DNA of 64,000 nucleotides from Lonepinella sp042468235 (GTDB taxonomy: Bacteria; Pseudomonadota; Gammaproteobacteria; Enterobacterales; Pasteurellaceae), in the NCBI RefSeq assembly GCF_042468235.1, contig NZ_CP170386.1:1178001-1242000 (forward strand), given 5' to 3'. The notes beneath the pieces are model-generated. The model searched no databases and was not told the DNA's origin. It was given only the letters and a program-made list of their open reading frames with translations. Position numbers and translations under genes: made by a program. Position 1 is the stretch's first letter. Every line of letters starts with the position of its first letter. Below, in pieces: positions 1 to 8,906 of the stretch.

Positions 1-728
1 TCAACACCTGCTCGGACTAGTGCTTCAACACGATCTTCGTTACCAGCTCCTGCCCCGACTGCAGCACCCACACGTAAACGACCAAACTCATCTTTACACG
101 CATTTGGCGTATTTTCTGCTTTTTGGTAATCTTTTAAGGTAATCATACCTTTTAATTTATCATTGGCATCTAACACCAATACTTTTTCTACCCGATGCTC
201 GTGCATTAAACCAAAAATTTCTTCACGTTTTGCATTCTCTTTGACGGTCACTAAACGCTCTTTTGGGGTCATAAATTCTGCAATGGTTTTGCTATGATCA
301 GATACAAAACGCACATCACGACCTGTGATAATCCCTACTAAGTTGTCTGCATTATCCACCACAGGAAAACTTGCAAATCCATTTTTTTTTGTAATTTCTG
401 CTAATTGTGCCAAAGTCATATCAGGTTGTACACAAACAGGTTCTGACACAATACCGCTTTCAAATTTTTTCACTTTACGCACACGTTCTGCTTGGCGTTC
501 AATAGACATATTTTTGTGAATGAAGCCGATTCCTCCCTCTTGTGCCAAGGAAATCGCTAATCTGGTTTCCGTTACTGTATCCATTGCAGCAGAAAGCATC
601 GGGATATTTAGGCGAATGGTTTTAGTCAGTTGAGTGGATAAATCAGCGGTGTTAGGTAACACGGTGGAATGGGCTGGGACGAGTAAAACGTCATCAAAAG
701 TCAAGGCTTCTTGCTTAATTCGTAACAT
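1..728 (-). CDS. guaB: Inosine-5'-monophosphate dehydrogenase, N-terminal part (cut by window edge)
   Basis: IMP dehydrogenase oxidises IMP to XMP with NAD+, the committed step of GMP synthesis in the cytoplasm. The ATG is at 728 and the frame is open to the window edge, giving about 242 residues. The start MLRIKQEALTFDDVLLVPA, followed by LNIPMLSAAMDTVTE and GGIGFIHKNM, is the GuaB TIM-barrel entry. Two CBS motifs follow at about residues 90-200 (FPVVDNADNLVGIITGRDVR and VEKVLVLDANDKLKGMITLKD). The reading then reaches RVGAAVGAGAG. The catalytic Cys loop lies outside the window. The gene diverges from birA across about 130 bp. Confidence 0.97.
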   Translation of the reverse strand, partial: MLRIKQEALTFDDVLLVPAHSTVLPNTADLSTQLTKTIRLNIPMLSAAMDTVTETRLAISLAQEGGIGFIHKNMSIERQAERVRKVKKFESGIVSEPVCVQPDMTLAQLAEITKKNGFASFPVVDNADNLVGIITGRDVRFVSDHSKTIAEFMTPKERLVTVKENAKREEIFGLMHEHRVEKVLVLDANDKLKGMITLKDYQKAENTPNACKDEFGRLRVGAAVGAGAGNEDRVEALVRAGV

Positions 729-858
729 TGCAATATTCTCTCTTTTAAGTGTATGCTATAAAATATTGCGAACGCATTATACAGGTTTAACCTTATCTTG
801 TGAACGAATTTTTGTGAAAAATCCCGCTTTTTTTAAGGAATGATTGAAAAGGAAATTT

Positions 859-1794
859 ATGTACGATTTATTAGAAAAACTGGCTGACGGTCAACCTTAT
901 TGTTTTGAAAAATTAACCGCACTTTTAGGCTGTAATGCCAATGAATTACTGGCTCAAATTCAACAATTACAACAGCAAGGTATTCACATTGATACCACTT
1001 TGGGTGAAGTAAAGTTATTACCTCAAACCGCATTATTAAACCCTGAAAAATTGCGTGATACTTTGCCGAATCAAGTGTTTTATCGCCCAATTATTCATTC
1101 AACCAATCAATTTTTACTCGAAAATATCAAACGCCTAAACAAAGGCGACATCTGCACTGCTGAAAGCCAAACCGCAGGACGTGGGCGACGTGGACGGCAA
1201 TGGATTTCACCTTTTGCTAGTCAGTTAATGTTTAGTTTTATTTGGCAAGTCGATGCGAGAAAGCCTATTGATGGTTTAAGTTCTGTCGTAGCAATGGCAA
1301 TTAATCATGCCTTAATAAAATTAGGCGGTTCAGACATCATGCTGAAATGGCCAAATGATATTTTGTTAAAAGGAAGAAAACTAGCGGGGATTTTAATTGA
1401 AATTGCTCATACCGAGAATGGTCAACTTAATTTAGTTGTGGGGATTGGGTTAAACATTGATATTCCCAAAGATAACCAACAAATTGACCAAAGCTGGGCG
1501 AATTTAACCGAAATTTTACCAAAAATAGACCGCACTTTGTTGTTGATCGCTTTAATCCAACAGATTTATCAAGAACTAGAAACATTCGAACAAGTGGGAA
1601 TAAATGCTGAATTTCAGCAAAAATGGCAAGAAGTTGATGCTTATTTCGGTGAAACGGTAAATATCATCACAGAAAAACAAGTGATTTCAGGAACGGAGCA
1701 AGGCATTGATGAACATGGATATTTAAAATTATTAACCAATAGTGGTGAATTATTAACCTTTAATGGTGGAGAAGTGTCGTTGCGGAGAAAATAG
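859..1794 (+). CDS. birA: Bifunctional biotin-protein ligase / biotin operon repressor
   Basis: BirA makes biotinyl-AMP, transfers biotin to the carboxylase carrier protein, and in the two-domain form represses biotin synthesis genes. The N-terminal 60 residues form a winged-helix-like segment (YDLLEKLADG onwards), so this is the bifunctional type. The catalytic domain shows GRGRRGRQW (adenylate/biotin loop), KWPNDIL and GRKLAGILIE. I chose the ATG at 859, giving 311 residues, because an AAGGA ribosome-binding site sits about 5-9 bases before it; a TTG at 844 is also in frame. Two uptake-signal copies lie inside the gene (916-924 and 1529-1537). Length is close to E. coli BirA (about 320). 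Confidence 0.96.
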   Translation: MYDLLEKLADGQPYCFEKLTALLGCNANELLAQIQQLQQQGIHIDTTLGEVKLLPQTALLNPEKLRDTLPNQVFYRPIIHSTNQFLLENIKRLNKGDICTAESQTAGRGRRGRQWISPFASQLMFSFIWQVDARKPIDGLSSVVAMAINHALIKLGGSDIMLKWPNDILLKGRKLAGILIEIAHTENGQLNLVVGIGLNIDIPKDNQQIDQSWANLTEILPKIDRTLLLIALIQQIYQELETFEQVGINAEFQQKWQEVDAYFGETVNIITEKQVISGTEQGIDEHGYLKLLTNSGELLTFNGGEVSLRRK

Positions 1795-1802
1795 TGCCAT
1801 TT

Positions 1803-1907
1803 CCCCGTACTCTCGTACGGGGTTAAGCATGTGACGATGCTCCGCATCTTTGGAATATAGAATAGAACACAAGCTACGGAGTAGCGATAACATGCTTAAC
1901 CTTGTAC
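1803..1907 (+). repeat. Multi-hairpin element with mutually exclusive stems downstream of birA
   Basis: Immediately after the birA stop there is a perfect 8-bp stem, CCCCGTAC (1803-1810) with GTACGGGG (1815-1822). The right arm of that stem also begins an 18-nt arm (1815-1832) that pairs 16 of 18 with 1890-1907. Between the long arms are two 5-bp hairpins, GATGC/GCATC (1836-1848, loop TCC) and GCTAC/GTAGC (1873-1885, loop GGA). The two loops are complementary. It may end birA transcription, act as an RNA switch, or be a REP/MITE-like intergenic repeat; the sequence alone does not decide. Confidence 0.6.
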
Positions 1908-1933
1908 GCAAGTGCAAAGAGAGAAAATAAATA

Positions 1934-2008
1934 TGGCTGGGGTACTAGGATTCGAACCTAGGGATGCTGAGATCAAAACCCAGTGCCTTACCGCTTGGCG
2001 ATACCCCA
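1934..2008 (-). tRNA. tRNA-Gln (TTG)
   Basis: The reverse strand reads TGGGGTATCGCCAAGCGGTA and ends TACCCCAGCCA, a glutamine tRNA with encoded CCA. The anticodon loop TTTTGAT gives TTG. It is the last gene of a Met-Leu-Gln-Gln operon. It differs from the neighbouring copy by one base in the extra-loop/T-arm region. Confidence 0.96.
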
Positions 2009-2057
2009 ATTAAGATTATCTTATCTTGAAAAGATATTGATTAGTATGTTGATAGTA

Positions 2058-2132
2058 TGGCTGGGGTACTAGGATTCGAACCTAGGAATGCTGAGATCAA
2101 AACCCAGTGCCTTACCGCTTGGCGATACCCCA
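2058..2132 (-). tRNA. tRNA-Gln (TTG), second copy
   Basis: Near-identical to the copy about 50 bases downstream, with the same acceptor stem, TTG anticodon and encoded CCA. The two are a recent tandem duplication within the tRNA operon, matching the paired glutamine tRNAs of the E. coli metT-leuW-glnU-glnW cluster. Confidence 0.96.
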
Positions 2133-2159
2133 CCTACTAAAAGATTTGCAAACTGAAAA

Positions 2160-2242
2160 TGGTGCGGAAGGAGGGACTTGAACCCACACGCACAGGCGCC
2201 AGAACCTAAATCTGGTGCGTCTACCAATTTCGCCACTTCCGC
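2160..2242 (-). tRNA. tRNA-Leu (TAG)
   Basis: The reverse strand begins GCGGAAGTGGCGAAATTGGT and ends CTTCCGCACCA, with a class II variable arm. The anticodon stem-loop AGATTTAGGTTCT gives TAG. It lies second in the Met-Leu-Gln-Gln operon. Confidence 0.96.
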
Positions 2243-2263
2243 AATATATGGACCACTTTTAAA

Positions 2264-2340
2264 TGGTGGCTACAGCGAGATTCGAACTTGCGACCCCAAC
2301 ATTATGAGTGTTGTGCTCTAACCGACTGAGCTATGTAGCC
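2264..2340 (-). tRNA. tRNA-Met (CAT), elongator type
   Basis: The reverse strand reads GGCTACATAGCTCAGTCGGT and ends TGTAGCCACCA, with a CTCATAA anticodon loop. The fully paired GGCTACA acceptor stem is that of the elongator methionine tRNA rather than the initiator. It is the first gene of the operon. Confidence 0.95.
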
Positions 2341-2376
2341 ATATTTTGCGTCACCGTAATCAGCGTTGCGGTGCGT

Positions 2377-2405
2377 ATTATGCTAATTTAGCCCTAGTTC
2401 GTCAA
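2377..2405 (-). promoter_or_regulatory. Promoter of the Met-Leu-Gln-Gln tRNA operon
   Basis: On the reverse strand TTGACG (2400-2405) and CATAAT (2377-2382) are 17 bases apart, a good sigma-70 match. The first tRNA starts 37 bases downstream. Confidence 0.7.
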
Positions 2406-2479
2406 CTGTTTTTTCCTGATAATGTTAAAATTTCCGTTTATTCGAATAAGACTTAAACAAATCGCTCCCAAATACTTCC

Positions 2480-3700
2480 CTATTCTACCAAAAGATGCTG
2501 CAACAAACTACCGTCTAACAATGCCCTTTTTACCAAAGCAAATGCACCAATCACATCTTCATTATGCAATTCCGACACCACTAACGGGGTATTTTTTACA
2601 AAAGCAGGTAATGCGTGACTTTCTAGCGTTTTATGAATGGCAGCAAATAACGTATTTTTCGCTTGGGTAATTTCCCCTGAAATCACGATTTTTTCAGGGT
2701 TAAACATATTCACCGACATTGCCAACACTCGCCCAATTTGTACGCCAACATGTTCAATTAATTCTGTTGCTACCGCATCATGTTTGTTACTGGCTTTACA
2801 AATGGCTTCAATATCGTGACTTTCTAAAGACAACCATTTACTTTGATAACCGTCTTCTAGCATCTGTTGCATTTTATTTTCAATAGCATCATTGCTCACC
2901 ACGGTTTCCAAGCAACCGACATTGCCACACAAACAACGCTTGCCAAGCGGATCCACCTGAATATGCCCGATTTCACCGACATTATTGCGATAGCCTTGAA
3001 ACACTTCATGATTAATCACAATCCCTGCACCCACTCCCCGATGAATACGTAACAACAAGGAATCATAACAATCTTTCGTCACACCAAAATAATGCTCGGC
3101 TAATGCTAAACTTCGCACATCTTGCCCGATATAACTCGGTAAATTAAAGCGTTGTTCAAGCCGTTGCACCAGATCCCAAGGCTCGGTTAGCTCAAAGTGC
3201 GGTAGATTTTCAATCAGATTATTTTTACCATTCACAAAGCCAGCGACAGTAATACCAATCGCAATCAGTTCGCTCGATTTATTGGCATTATCCGCAATAA
3301 ATTTATCTAATTGCTCAAATAAAAAATCTTCTAATTGGGTTAAATTTCGTACATCAGGCAGATCAAAATGTTGGTATTTTAGCAACTTAGCGGATAGATC
3401 CATCATGGCTAACACGATTTCTTCTCGCCCCAGATGAATCAGTAAAGTACGAAATGCTTTTTGTTCTGCCACAATCGAGGTAGCACGGCGACCACCTGTG
3501 GATTCTTGCTGTTCCACTTCTTTAATCAAACCACGAGCCAATAAAGCACGAGTAATTTTAGTCACACTGGCTGGAGCAAGCTGACTTAATTCTGAAATTT
3601 GAATACGAGAAATCGGTGCTTGTTGATCGATTAATTTATACACCGCTGCACTATTCATCTGTTTAACCAAATCCACATTGACAATTTGATTAATTCGCAT
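2480..3700 (-). CDS. nagC: ROK-family transcriptional repressor of amino-sugar catabolism
   Basis: NagC represses N-acetylglucosamine (and in pasteurellae also sialic acid) uptake and breakdown genes, and is released by GlcNAc-6-phosphate. The 406 residues begin with a MarR-like winged helix (about residues 15-80; NVDLVKQMNSAAVYKLIDQ, then SRIQISELSQLAPASVTKI), which follows E. coli NagC more closely than its paralogue Mlc. The ROK kinase-fold domain carries the zinc motif CLCGNVGCLE and NVGEIGHIQVDPLG. The C-terminus FALVKRALLDGSLLQHLLVE is also NagC-like. The gene is alone between a tRNA operon and recC with no nag or nan genes here, so its targets lie elsewhere. Confidence 0.93.
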   Translation of the reverse strand: MRINQIVNVDLVKQMNSAAVYKLIDQQAPISRIQISELSQLAPASVTKITRALLARGLIKEVEQQESTGGRRATSIVAEQKAFRTLLIHLGREEIVLAMMDLSAKLLKYQHFDLPDVRNLTQLEDFLFEQLDKFIADNANKSSELIAIGITVAGFVNGKNNLIENLPHFELTEPWDLVQRLEQRFNLPSYIGQDVRSLALAEHYFGVTKDCYDSLLLRIHRGVGAGIVINHEVFQGYRNNVGEIGHIQVDPLGKRCLCGNVGCLETVVSNDAIENKMQQMLEDGYQSKWLSLESHDIEAICKASNKHDAVATELIEHVGVQIGRVLAMSVNMFNPEKIVISGEITQAKNTLFAAIHKTLESHALPAFVKNTPLVVSELHNEDVIGAFALVKRALLDGSLLQHLLVE

Positions 3701-3773
3701 CCGACTTATCCTTATTTTACGCTATAAAATTTATGTTATTCTACCTGAAAAATTGGTAAAAATTAACCGCAGT

Positions 3774-6700
3774 TTAGCGTGATTTTACCGAATTAATCAT
3801 GGTGTCAAACCAGTTTCTAGTATTTTTATCAATTTCTTCTAAATAATGAGGTAAATCTGCCGTCTGTTTAAGTATCCGTTGCCAATAAATATCTGCTTTA
3901 TTATGAGTATCACCTTGAGCAATATTTTCAATATGCTGACATTTAGCCTGATTACTTTCTGCTTTTAAATAACCCGCAATATCTTTAGTTACTGCCAAAA
4001 TGGCTTGTTGTTCACTGGTCAAATACGCCGAAATATACACTTTCAACAATGCCAAAGGATCAAAGTCTGACTCAATAACAAAGGTTTTACCAACCAAATT
4101 TTTGTTCTGATCTTTGCCATAAAAAAGTGGCGGAAATACCTGATTCTCACCGTTACAAGCTAACTGCATTAACCAATAAAGCCAATTTTCAATCATATAA
4201 CTGTCTTTATGTTTCGCTGCTGTCCATTGCACACGTTGCAAGCCATTTTCTGTTGATAATAATTGATTGATATAGCCAGTTAACTGGACTACTTTTCCTT
4301 CAATATCAAAGGTTAAATCTACATATTGCGTTTGTGCTGATTGCCCCTGATAAGCACTTAATACTTCACGAAACTGTTCAATTTCCGACCGCACTTGATG
4401 TTGATAAATATGAGCAAATTCACCACGTGGCAACATACCTTTCACCTTGAGTTGAGCAAAATAATCTACTACATCAAGATCCTTTTCCATTAACAAATCT
4501 TGCTGAATTTGATACAGGGTTAACCCATCTAAAGCAAAATTTTCCGTATCGATAATTTGCTCATCATTCTCTCTAAAATAAACATCTAATCTTTTTTCAA
4601 AGAAAAATTGTACTGGATTTTTGACAAAGTTAATTAACTGTTCACAATTAATTTGAATTAGGCTATTTTCTGGTTTATCCTCAACCGATTGTGCTTGTAC
4701 AAAATCCGCTGGAACTTGCTTCGCATTGGCAATATTTGCCCATTCTTTAGCAAAAGTGCGGTGCTTTTCACTAAAGTTTTTAGCACTCCAAGCGGTCATG
4801 GCATGATAATACACTAAAGGCTTGTCGTTTTCTTTCGATTGACAATCATAATCCAGATTTTCAGCAAGATAATCTAATAACTGATTTACTAATACAGAAG
4901 GTTGTAGCGGACGATTATCAATAATTGACTGCCCCACATAACTGATATAAAGCCGTTCTTGTGCAGACAACAAGGCTTCAAGGAATAAATAACGATCATC
5001 ATCACGCCGAAAACGATCGCCTTTTTGACGATGATATTGCATTAAATCGAAACTATTCGGCAGTTGATTGCGTGGATAATCCTGTTCATTCATGCCTAAC
5101 AAGCATACCACTTTAAACGGAATTGATCGCATCGGTAATAAAGTACAGAAACTAACTTTACCGACTAAAAATTTTAGACTGTTAGCTTGTTCATTTAATT
5201 TTTCAGTTAACACATCAGCGACCACTTCCGCTGTCAGTAATTCATCAAAATGTAAGGCCTGTAATAATAAACTCACCTGTTGAATACCATTTTCAATATA
5301 GCGTAACATTTCTACCGTATGTGGTTCAGGGTTGAAAAATTGCTTTAATAGTTCCGTTAACTTAACTTCCCATTCGGTGATAGCATGGCTTTGAGATAAT
5401 GTATCATGCCACCAGCTAAGTTGTTCAATAAAGCTCGCTAATGCCCCAACTAGACGACTGTTCAGCCCATAGCTATTATCAAAACCAAGTTGATCTTGTT
5501 GCCAGATACCATTTTCTTCACGCAGTGCAAAACCAAGCAACATTCGTTCTACACCCGCTTGCCATGCGTTAAAATTTTGTCCTTGTGAACTTTGTTTATC
5601 AAGTCCAAAACGAATACCACTTTCTTTAACCCAATAACGTAAATTTTCCAGATCATTCAGTGTTATGCCAAAACGATGGCGAATCGCAGGAATATCAAGC
5701 AATGCCAGTACATCTTCCGCACTAAATTGACTTTCTTTTAAGCGTAGCAAATTCAAGAAAGTCGCTAACAATACATCACTTTCTGACAAGGTTTGATCAG
5801 AAATAGAAAATGGAATATAGCGTTTATCATAGTCCCAATGCCCTTGAGAATCCTTTATTTTCTGTTGATACTGTCCAAATACCGCTTGAATATAGGGAGC
5901 ATAGCGATCAATATCCGCCACCATCACCACAATATCTTTCGGCGTTAAAGTGTTGTCATCTGTAAAACATTGCAATAAATAATCGTGTAACACTTCCACT
6001 TCTCGCATAGGACTATGGCAAGCATGAAAAGAAATGGACGGATCTGCTGCATCAAAATGTAATGAACCAGCTTCACTAGGTGTTAAATGCAAAATCTTGC
6101 GTTGAATTTGCGTCAGTAAATGATTATCCCTTGTTAATTCGGTATTTGCTTGAATTTCTTGGCTATCTAATTGACTTAACAAATAGAAAAAATCTCGCCC
6201 TAATTTACCCCATGTTGCTAATAGTGGATTACCAATAGATAAATGTTCATCTTCTGTGGTTATTTCTTGTTTATTAGCTAAATAATCATTCAGTTGGGTT
6301 GATTTAAAAAAGGATTTTTGTTCGCCCGTTTTGCGTTCGGTCAGTATTTTCAATGCCCGTTTTTGGGCAAAAATGGGATCTACAATATCGCCCCAATAAT
6401 ATTGACTTGGGTTATTAAAAAATAAATGCACATCACAATGTTCCGCCATGGCAGACAGGGTTTCTAAATAGGTTTTTGGTAACGCAGAAATGCCAAAAAT
6501 AAATAAGCGTTTCGGTAAATTATTATAATGGCTGAGTTGTAAATATTCGTTATGTAAATTAGCTCGGTGCTGTATAGAATGATCTTTATGAGCCACCTCC
6601 GCAATTAATGCTCGCCAAAGTTTCCCTTGCCACGCCACATCTTGCTCAATCCGTTGCTTAAAATTACTGTCTATTTGTTTCTGTTGACTCACAATTTCAT

Positions 6701-7169
6701 CAATAATGATCTGTGGTTGATCTTGTTCCCAAGCAGAAATCCACTGGGGACGATAAACTAAATATTGGTCGAACAAATCAGCAATTTTGCGAGCCAGTTG
6801 ATATAACTTTTGTTGCTCAGATTGAGAAGAATAATGCAGGTAATCCAAAATGGGACGAAAATCTGTTTGCTTAATCAAACGCATCAATCGCCACGTCATT
6901 ACCTCTTTGCTAAATTGACTTTGTTCCGATACATTCGGCAAGTTATCCACATATTGCTGCCAAATAAAACTGGCGGGCATAGGAAAATGAAAATTCGCTG
7001 AAATACCTTGTTTACTGGCTAATTGTAATTGCAACCATTGAGCCATACCTGGGCTTTGCACTAAAATAGTTTCGGATTCGAAAGGATCATCAAGTGGATC
7101 AAGTTTAAGCAATTCACACAAAATATCTTTTTGAACATCAAGATCATTAGAATGATAAATTTTAAACAT
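3774..7169 (-). CDS. recC: RecBCD exonuclease V, Chi-recognition subunit RecC
   Basis: RecC is the non-catalytic scaffold of RecBCD; it reads the Chi-type sequence and guides end resection and RecA loading. The 1131 residues match the E. coli length (about 1120). The start MFKIYHSNDLDVQKDILCEL and ILVQSPGMAQWLQLQLA are the family N-terminus; FGISALPKTYLETLSAMAEH and FRRDDDRYLFLEALLSAQE are further recognisable blocks. It follows the com pseudopilin genes by only 33 bp with no terminator, so it is probably co-transcribed with them at least in part, as in H. influenzae and in E. coli (ppdAB-ygdB-ppdC-recC). An uptake signal lies inside near 4754. Confidence 0.97.
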   Translation of the reverse strand: MFKIYHSNDLDVQKDILCELLKLDPLDDPFESETILVQSPGMAQWLQLQLASKQGISANFHFPMPASFIWQQYVDNLPNVSEQSQFSKEVMTWRLMRLIKQTDFRPILDYLHYSSQSEQQKLYQLARKIADLFDQYLVYRPQWISAWEQDQPQIIIDEIVSQQKQIDSNFKQRIEQDVAWQGKLWRALIAEVAHKDHSIQHRANLHNEYLQLSHYNNLPKRLFIFGISALPKTYLETLSAMAEHCDVHLFFNNPSQYYWGDIVDPIFAQKRALKILTERKTGEQKSFFKSTQLNDYLANKQEITTEDEHLSIGNPLLATWGKLGRDFFYLLSQLDSQEIQANTELTRDNHLLTQIQRKILHLTPSEAGSLHFDAADPSISFHACHSPMREVEVLHDYLLQCFTDDNTLTPKDIVVMVADIDRYAPYIQAVFGQYQQKIKDSQGHWDYDKRYIPFSISDQTLSESDVLLATFLNLLRLKESQFSAEDVLALLDIPAIRHRFGITLNDLENLRYWVKESGIRFGLDKQSSQGQNFNAWQAGVERMLLGFALREENGIWQQDQLGFDNSYGLNSRLVGALASFIEQLSWWHDTLSQSHAITEWEVKLTELLKQFFNPEPHTVEMLRYIENGIQQVSLLLQALHFDELLTAEVVADVLTEKLNEQANSLKFLVGKVSFCTLLPMRSIPFKVVCLLGMNEQDYPRNQLPNSFDLMQYHRQKGDRFRRDDDRYLFLEALLSAQERLYISYVGQSIIDNRPLQPSVLVNQLLDYLAENLDYDCQSKENDKPLVYYHAMTAWSAKNFSEKHRTFAKEWANIANAKQVPADFVQAQSVEDKPENSLIQINCEQLINFVKNPVQFFFEKRLDVYFRENDEQIIDTENFALDGLTLYQIQQDLLMEKDLDVVDYFAQLKVKGMLPRGEFAHIYQHQVRSEIEQFREVLSAYQGQSAQTQYVDLTFDIEGKVVQLTGYINQLLSTENGLQRVQWTAAKHKDSYMIENWLYWLMQLACNGENQVFPPLFYGKDQNKNLVGKTFVIESDFDPLALLKVYISAYLTSEQQAILAVTKDIAGYLKAESNQAKCQHIENIAQGDTHNKADIYWQRILKQTADLPHYLEEIDKNTRNWFDTMINSVKSR

Positions 7170-7202
7170 AATAGCTCCACAGGCTCAATTAATCTGCCAT
7201 CA

Positions 7203-7499
7203 TTATAAACTAATTTCCCCCAAAATATACCGCACTTTTACCTTATCCCCAATGCAATTAATGGAGAATTTCAGTTGATTTTGCTCTACTCCACTTTCAC
7301 AATTTAATCCTAAAAATTGTCGTTGCTGTTGATTTTCCGCTATTTGAATCGCTTGATAACGTTGATAAATTTCACTTGCTGTTTTGCGTTGAATATTCGC
7401 CCATTGATTAATAGCAAGAAAAATACCACTAAATAGGCTCAACGCCACTAATAAGGTTACAAGCCCCATTCCTTGCTTGAATTTAGGGAATAAAATCAT
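7203..7499 (-). CDS. comQ: Competence pseudopilin ComQ (PpdC-like)
   Basis: Small type IV pilin-like protein of 98 residues. A prepilin cleavage site, KQG followed by MGLVTLLVALSLFSGIFLAI, gives a hydrophobic N-terminal helix, but the usual Glu5 is absent. The C-terminal part has two cysteines (GLNCES and INCIGD) likely to form a disulfide. It is the fourth gene of the operon and overlaps comP by 17 bp. In H. influenzae the corresponding genes (HI0938-0941) are competence-regulated and needed for DNA uptake; assigning the same role here rests on gene order and family. Confidence 0.82.
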   Translation of the reverse strand: MILFPKFKQGMGLVTLLVALSLFSGIFLAINQWANIQRKTASEIYQRYQAIQIAENQQQRQFLGLNCESGVEQNQLKFSINCIGDKVKVRYILGEISL

Positions 7500-8175
7500 A
7501 CCAAGTTTTCTCTACGTTTTGCCATTGACTATAAGATTGCACTATTTCAGTTACCACGGTTTTTTTATAAGTTAGCGTTACATTGTCCTCTTTCGAAAAT
7601 GTCCCTTGTGTAATCACTGAACCAGTGATTTTGCCCTTGCCAGAAATATGCAAATCCCCTGTAGCAATCACAATACCATTTAAATTGCCGTTAATCTGCC
7701 ATTCAGTCTTTGCTTGATCGAACCAAAACAAGTAATTGCCTTTATCTGTAGGGAAATAATTGACGTTCTGGATCGCCTTAGCTTGAAATAAGGCAAAAGC
7801 CTGTTTATCAACAAAATCATCAAATTGCCCCTCATTGAGATTTTTGCTAGGCGATTTTTTAAATAAAACTTGACGTTGGCACCAGATAAACTGCTGATGT
7901 TCATCACTATTCGGGGACGTAATAGATGCCGTTGCAAAATTTCCCGTTAGACTTAAATCTAGGTTTTTACAAAGATCTGATTGTTGTTGCTGAAATTGTT
8001 TCTGCAAACTGATATGTTGCTGAATATAGCGTTGTCTTTGCATTGCAATGGTTGAATGTAAACGGAAGCTATCATCATCAAATAACAATACAATTAACAA
8101 CAGACTTGAGAGCAATATGAGTAAGCTAATCGTCACAAAACCGCGGTGCATTTTCATTGATTTTTTCATTGGCAC
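7483..8175 (-). CDS. comP: Competence-operon secreted protein ComP (YgdB-like)
   Basis: A 230-residue protein with one N-terminal membrane helix (RGFVTISLLILLSSLLLIVL, about residues 11-30), preceded by a basic stretch, and a periplasmic remainder. It sits where E. coli has ygdB, third in the pseudopilin operon. The GTG at 8175 overlaps the comO stop; an ATG at 8169 is an equally plausible start, and neither has a clear ribosome-binding site, as expected for translational coupling. A KITGSVITQGTF segment suggests a beta-rich C-terminal region. Role in DNA uptake is inferred from the operon. Confidence 0.75.
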   Translation of the reverse strand: MPMKKSMKMHRGFVTISLLILLSSLLLIVLLFDDDSFRLHSTIAMQRQRYIQQHISLQKQFQQQQSDLCKNLDLSLTGNFATASITSPNSDEHQQFIWCQRQVLFKKSPSKNLNEGQFDDFVDKQAFALFQAKAIQNVNYFPTDKGNYLFWFDQAKTEWQINGNLNGIVIATGDLHISGKGKITGSVITQGTFSKEDNVTLTYKKTVVTEIVQSYSQWQNVEKTWYDFIP

Positions 8176-8906
8176 TATTCATTTACCTGTGGTTGATTAA
8201 GCAATGGAATAATCACTGAACTTTCATATTGAACATTCGGATATTGTTTTAATCGACCCGCTAAATAAAGGCTCAATCCTTTGTATTGCCTACTATTATC
8301 CAACCAGTTTAATTGTAATTTAGTAATCTCATAATTATCTTCATCTAACATTTTCGTCCAACCTAAATCCTGACAAGCATTTTGTTGTAAATAACTTTGG
8401 CATTCTGCTTCTTTACATTTAGTATTCGCTTTATTACCATACGTTCGGCTCTCTAAAATAAAGCCATTTTGTCGATAGCCAAATAATTCTCGCCCTACTT
8501 CTGAAGTAGCATTTTGCTCATCTTTGGCACATTGTTTAGCAGTAGATCCTAAACACCCATTAGCGTCTAAATCATAAAAAAACAAAACACAATTATTTTC
8601 CACCGCACTTTCGCCTGACACAGGATAAATAGCTAGACTTGTACCTTTCTCATCTAATTCAAATAACGAAAAATTTTCCTGAGTGACTTTCGCAGATAAC
8701 GCCCGAAAACCAGCACGGCGTAGATCTTTTGCCATAGTGTGCAAAACTCGTTGTAATTCCGTTTGTAATTGCAGTTGCAATAAAATATGTTGATTTTGTC
8801 GTTGTGCATAAGCATAAAATTGAATAATGACAAATAACAAAAATGAGGATAAAGCTAAACTTAGCATTAAGCCTAATAAACTTTGCCCTTTATAAAATCT
8901 TGTCAT
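8175..8906 (-). CDS. comO: Competence pseudopilin ComO (PpdB/PilW-like)
   Basis: A 243-residue minor pilin-like protein. The N-terminus KGQSLLGLMLSLALSSFLLF is a degenerate class III signal peptide with a long hydrophobic helix. Several cysteines follow (NNCVLF, NGCLGS, KQCAKDE, TKCKEAECQS, QNACQD), suggesting disulfides in the pilin head. MAKDLRRAGFRA is typical of PilW/PpdB proteins. It overlaps comN by 4 bp. The family forms the minor-pilin tip complex of type IV pilus or DNA-uptake machines; the exact role here is inferred. Confidence 0.82.
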   Translation of the reverse strand: MTRFYKGQSLLGLMLSLALSSFLLFVIIQFYAYAQRQNQHILLQLQLQTELQRVLHTMAKDLRRAGFRALSAKVTQENFSLFELDEKGTSLAIYPVSGESAVENNCVLFFYDLDANGCLGSTAKQCAKDEQNATSEVGRELFGYRQNGFILESRTYGNKANTKCKEAECQSYLQQNACQDLGWTKMLDEDNYEITKLQLNWLDNSRQYKGLSLYLAGRLKQYPNVQYESSVIIPLLNQPQVNE

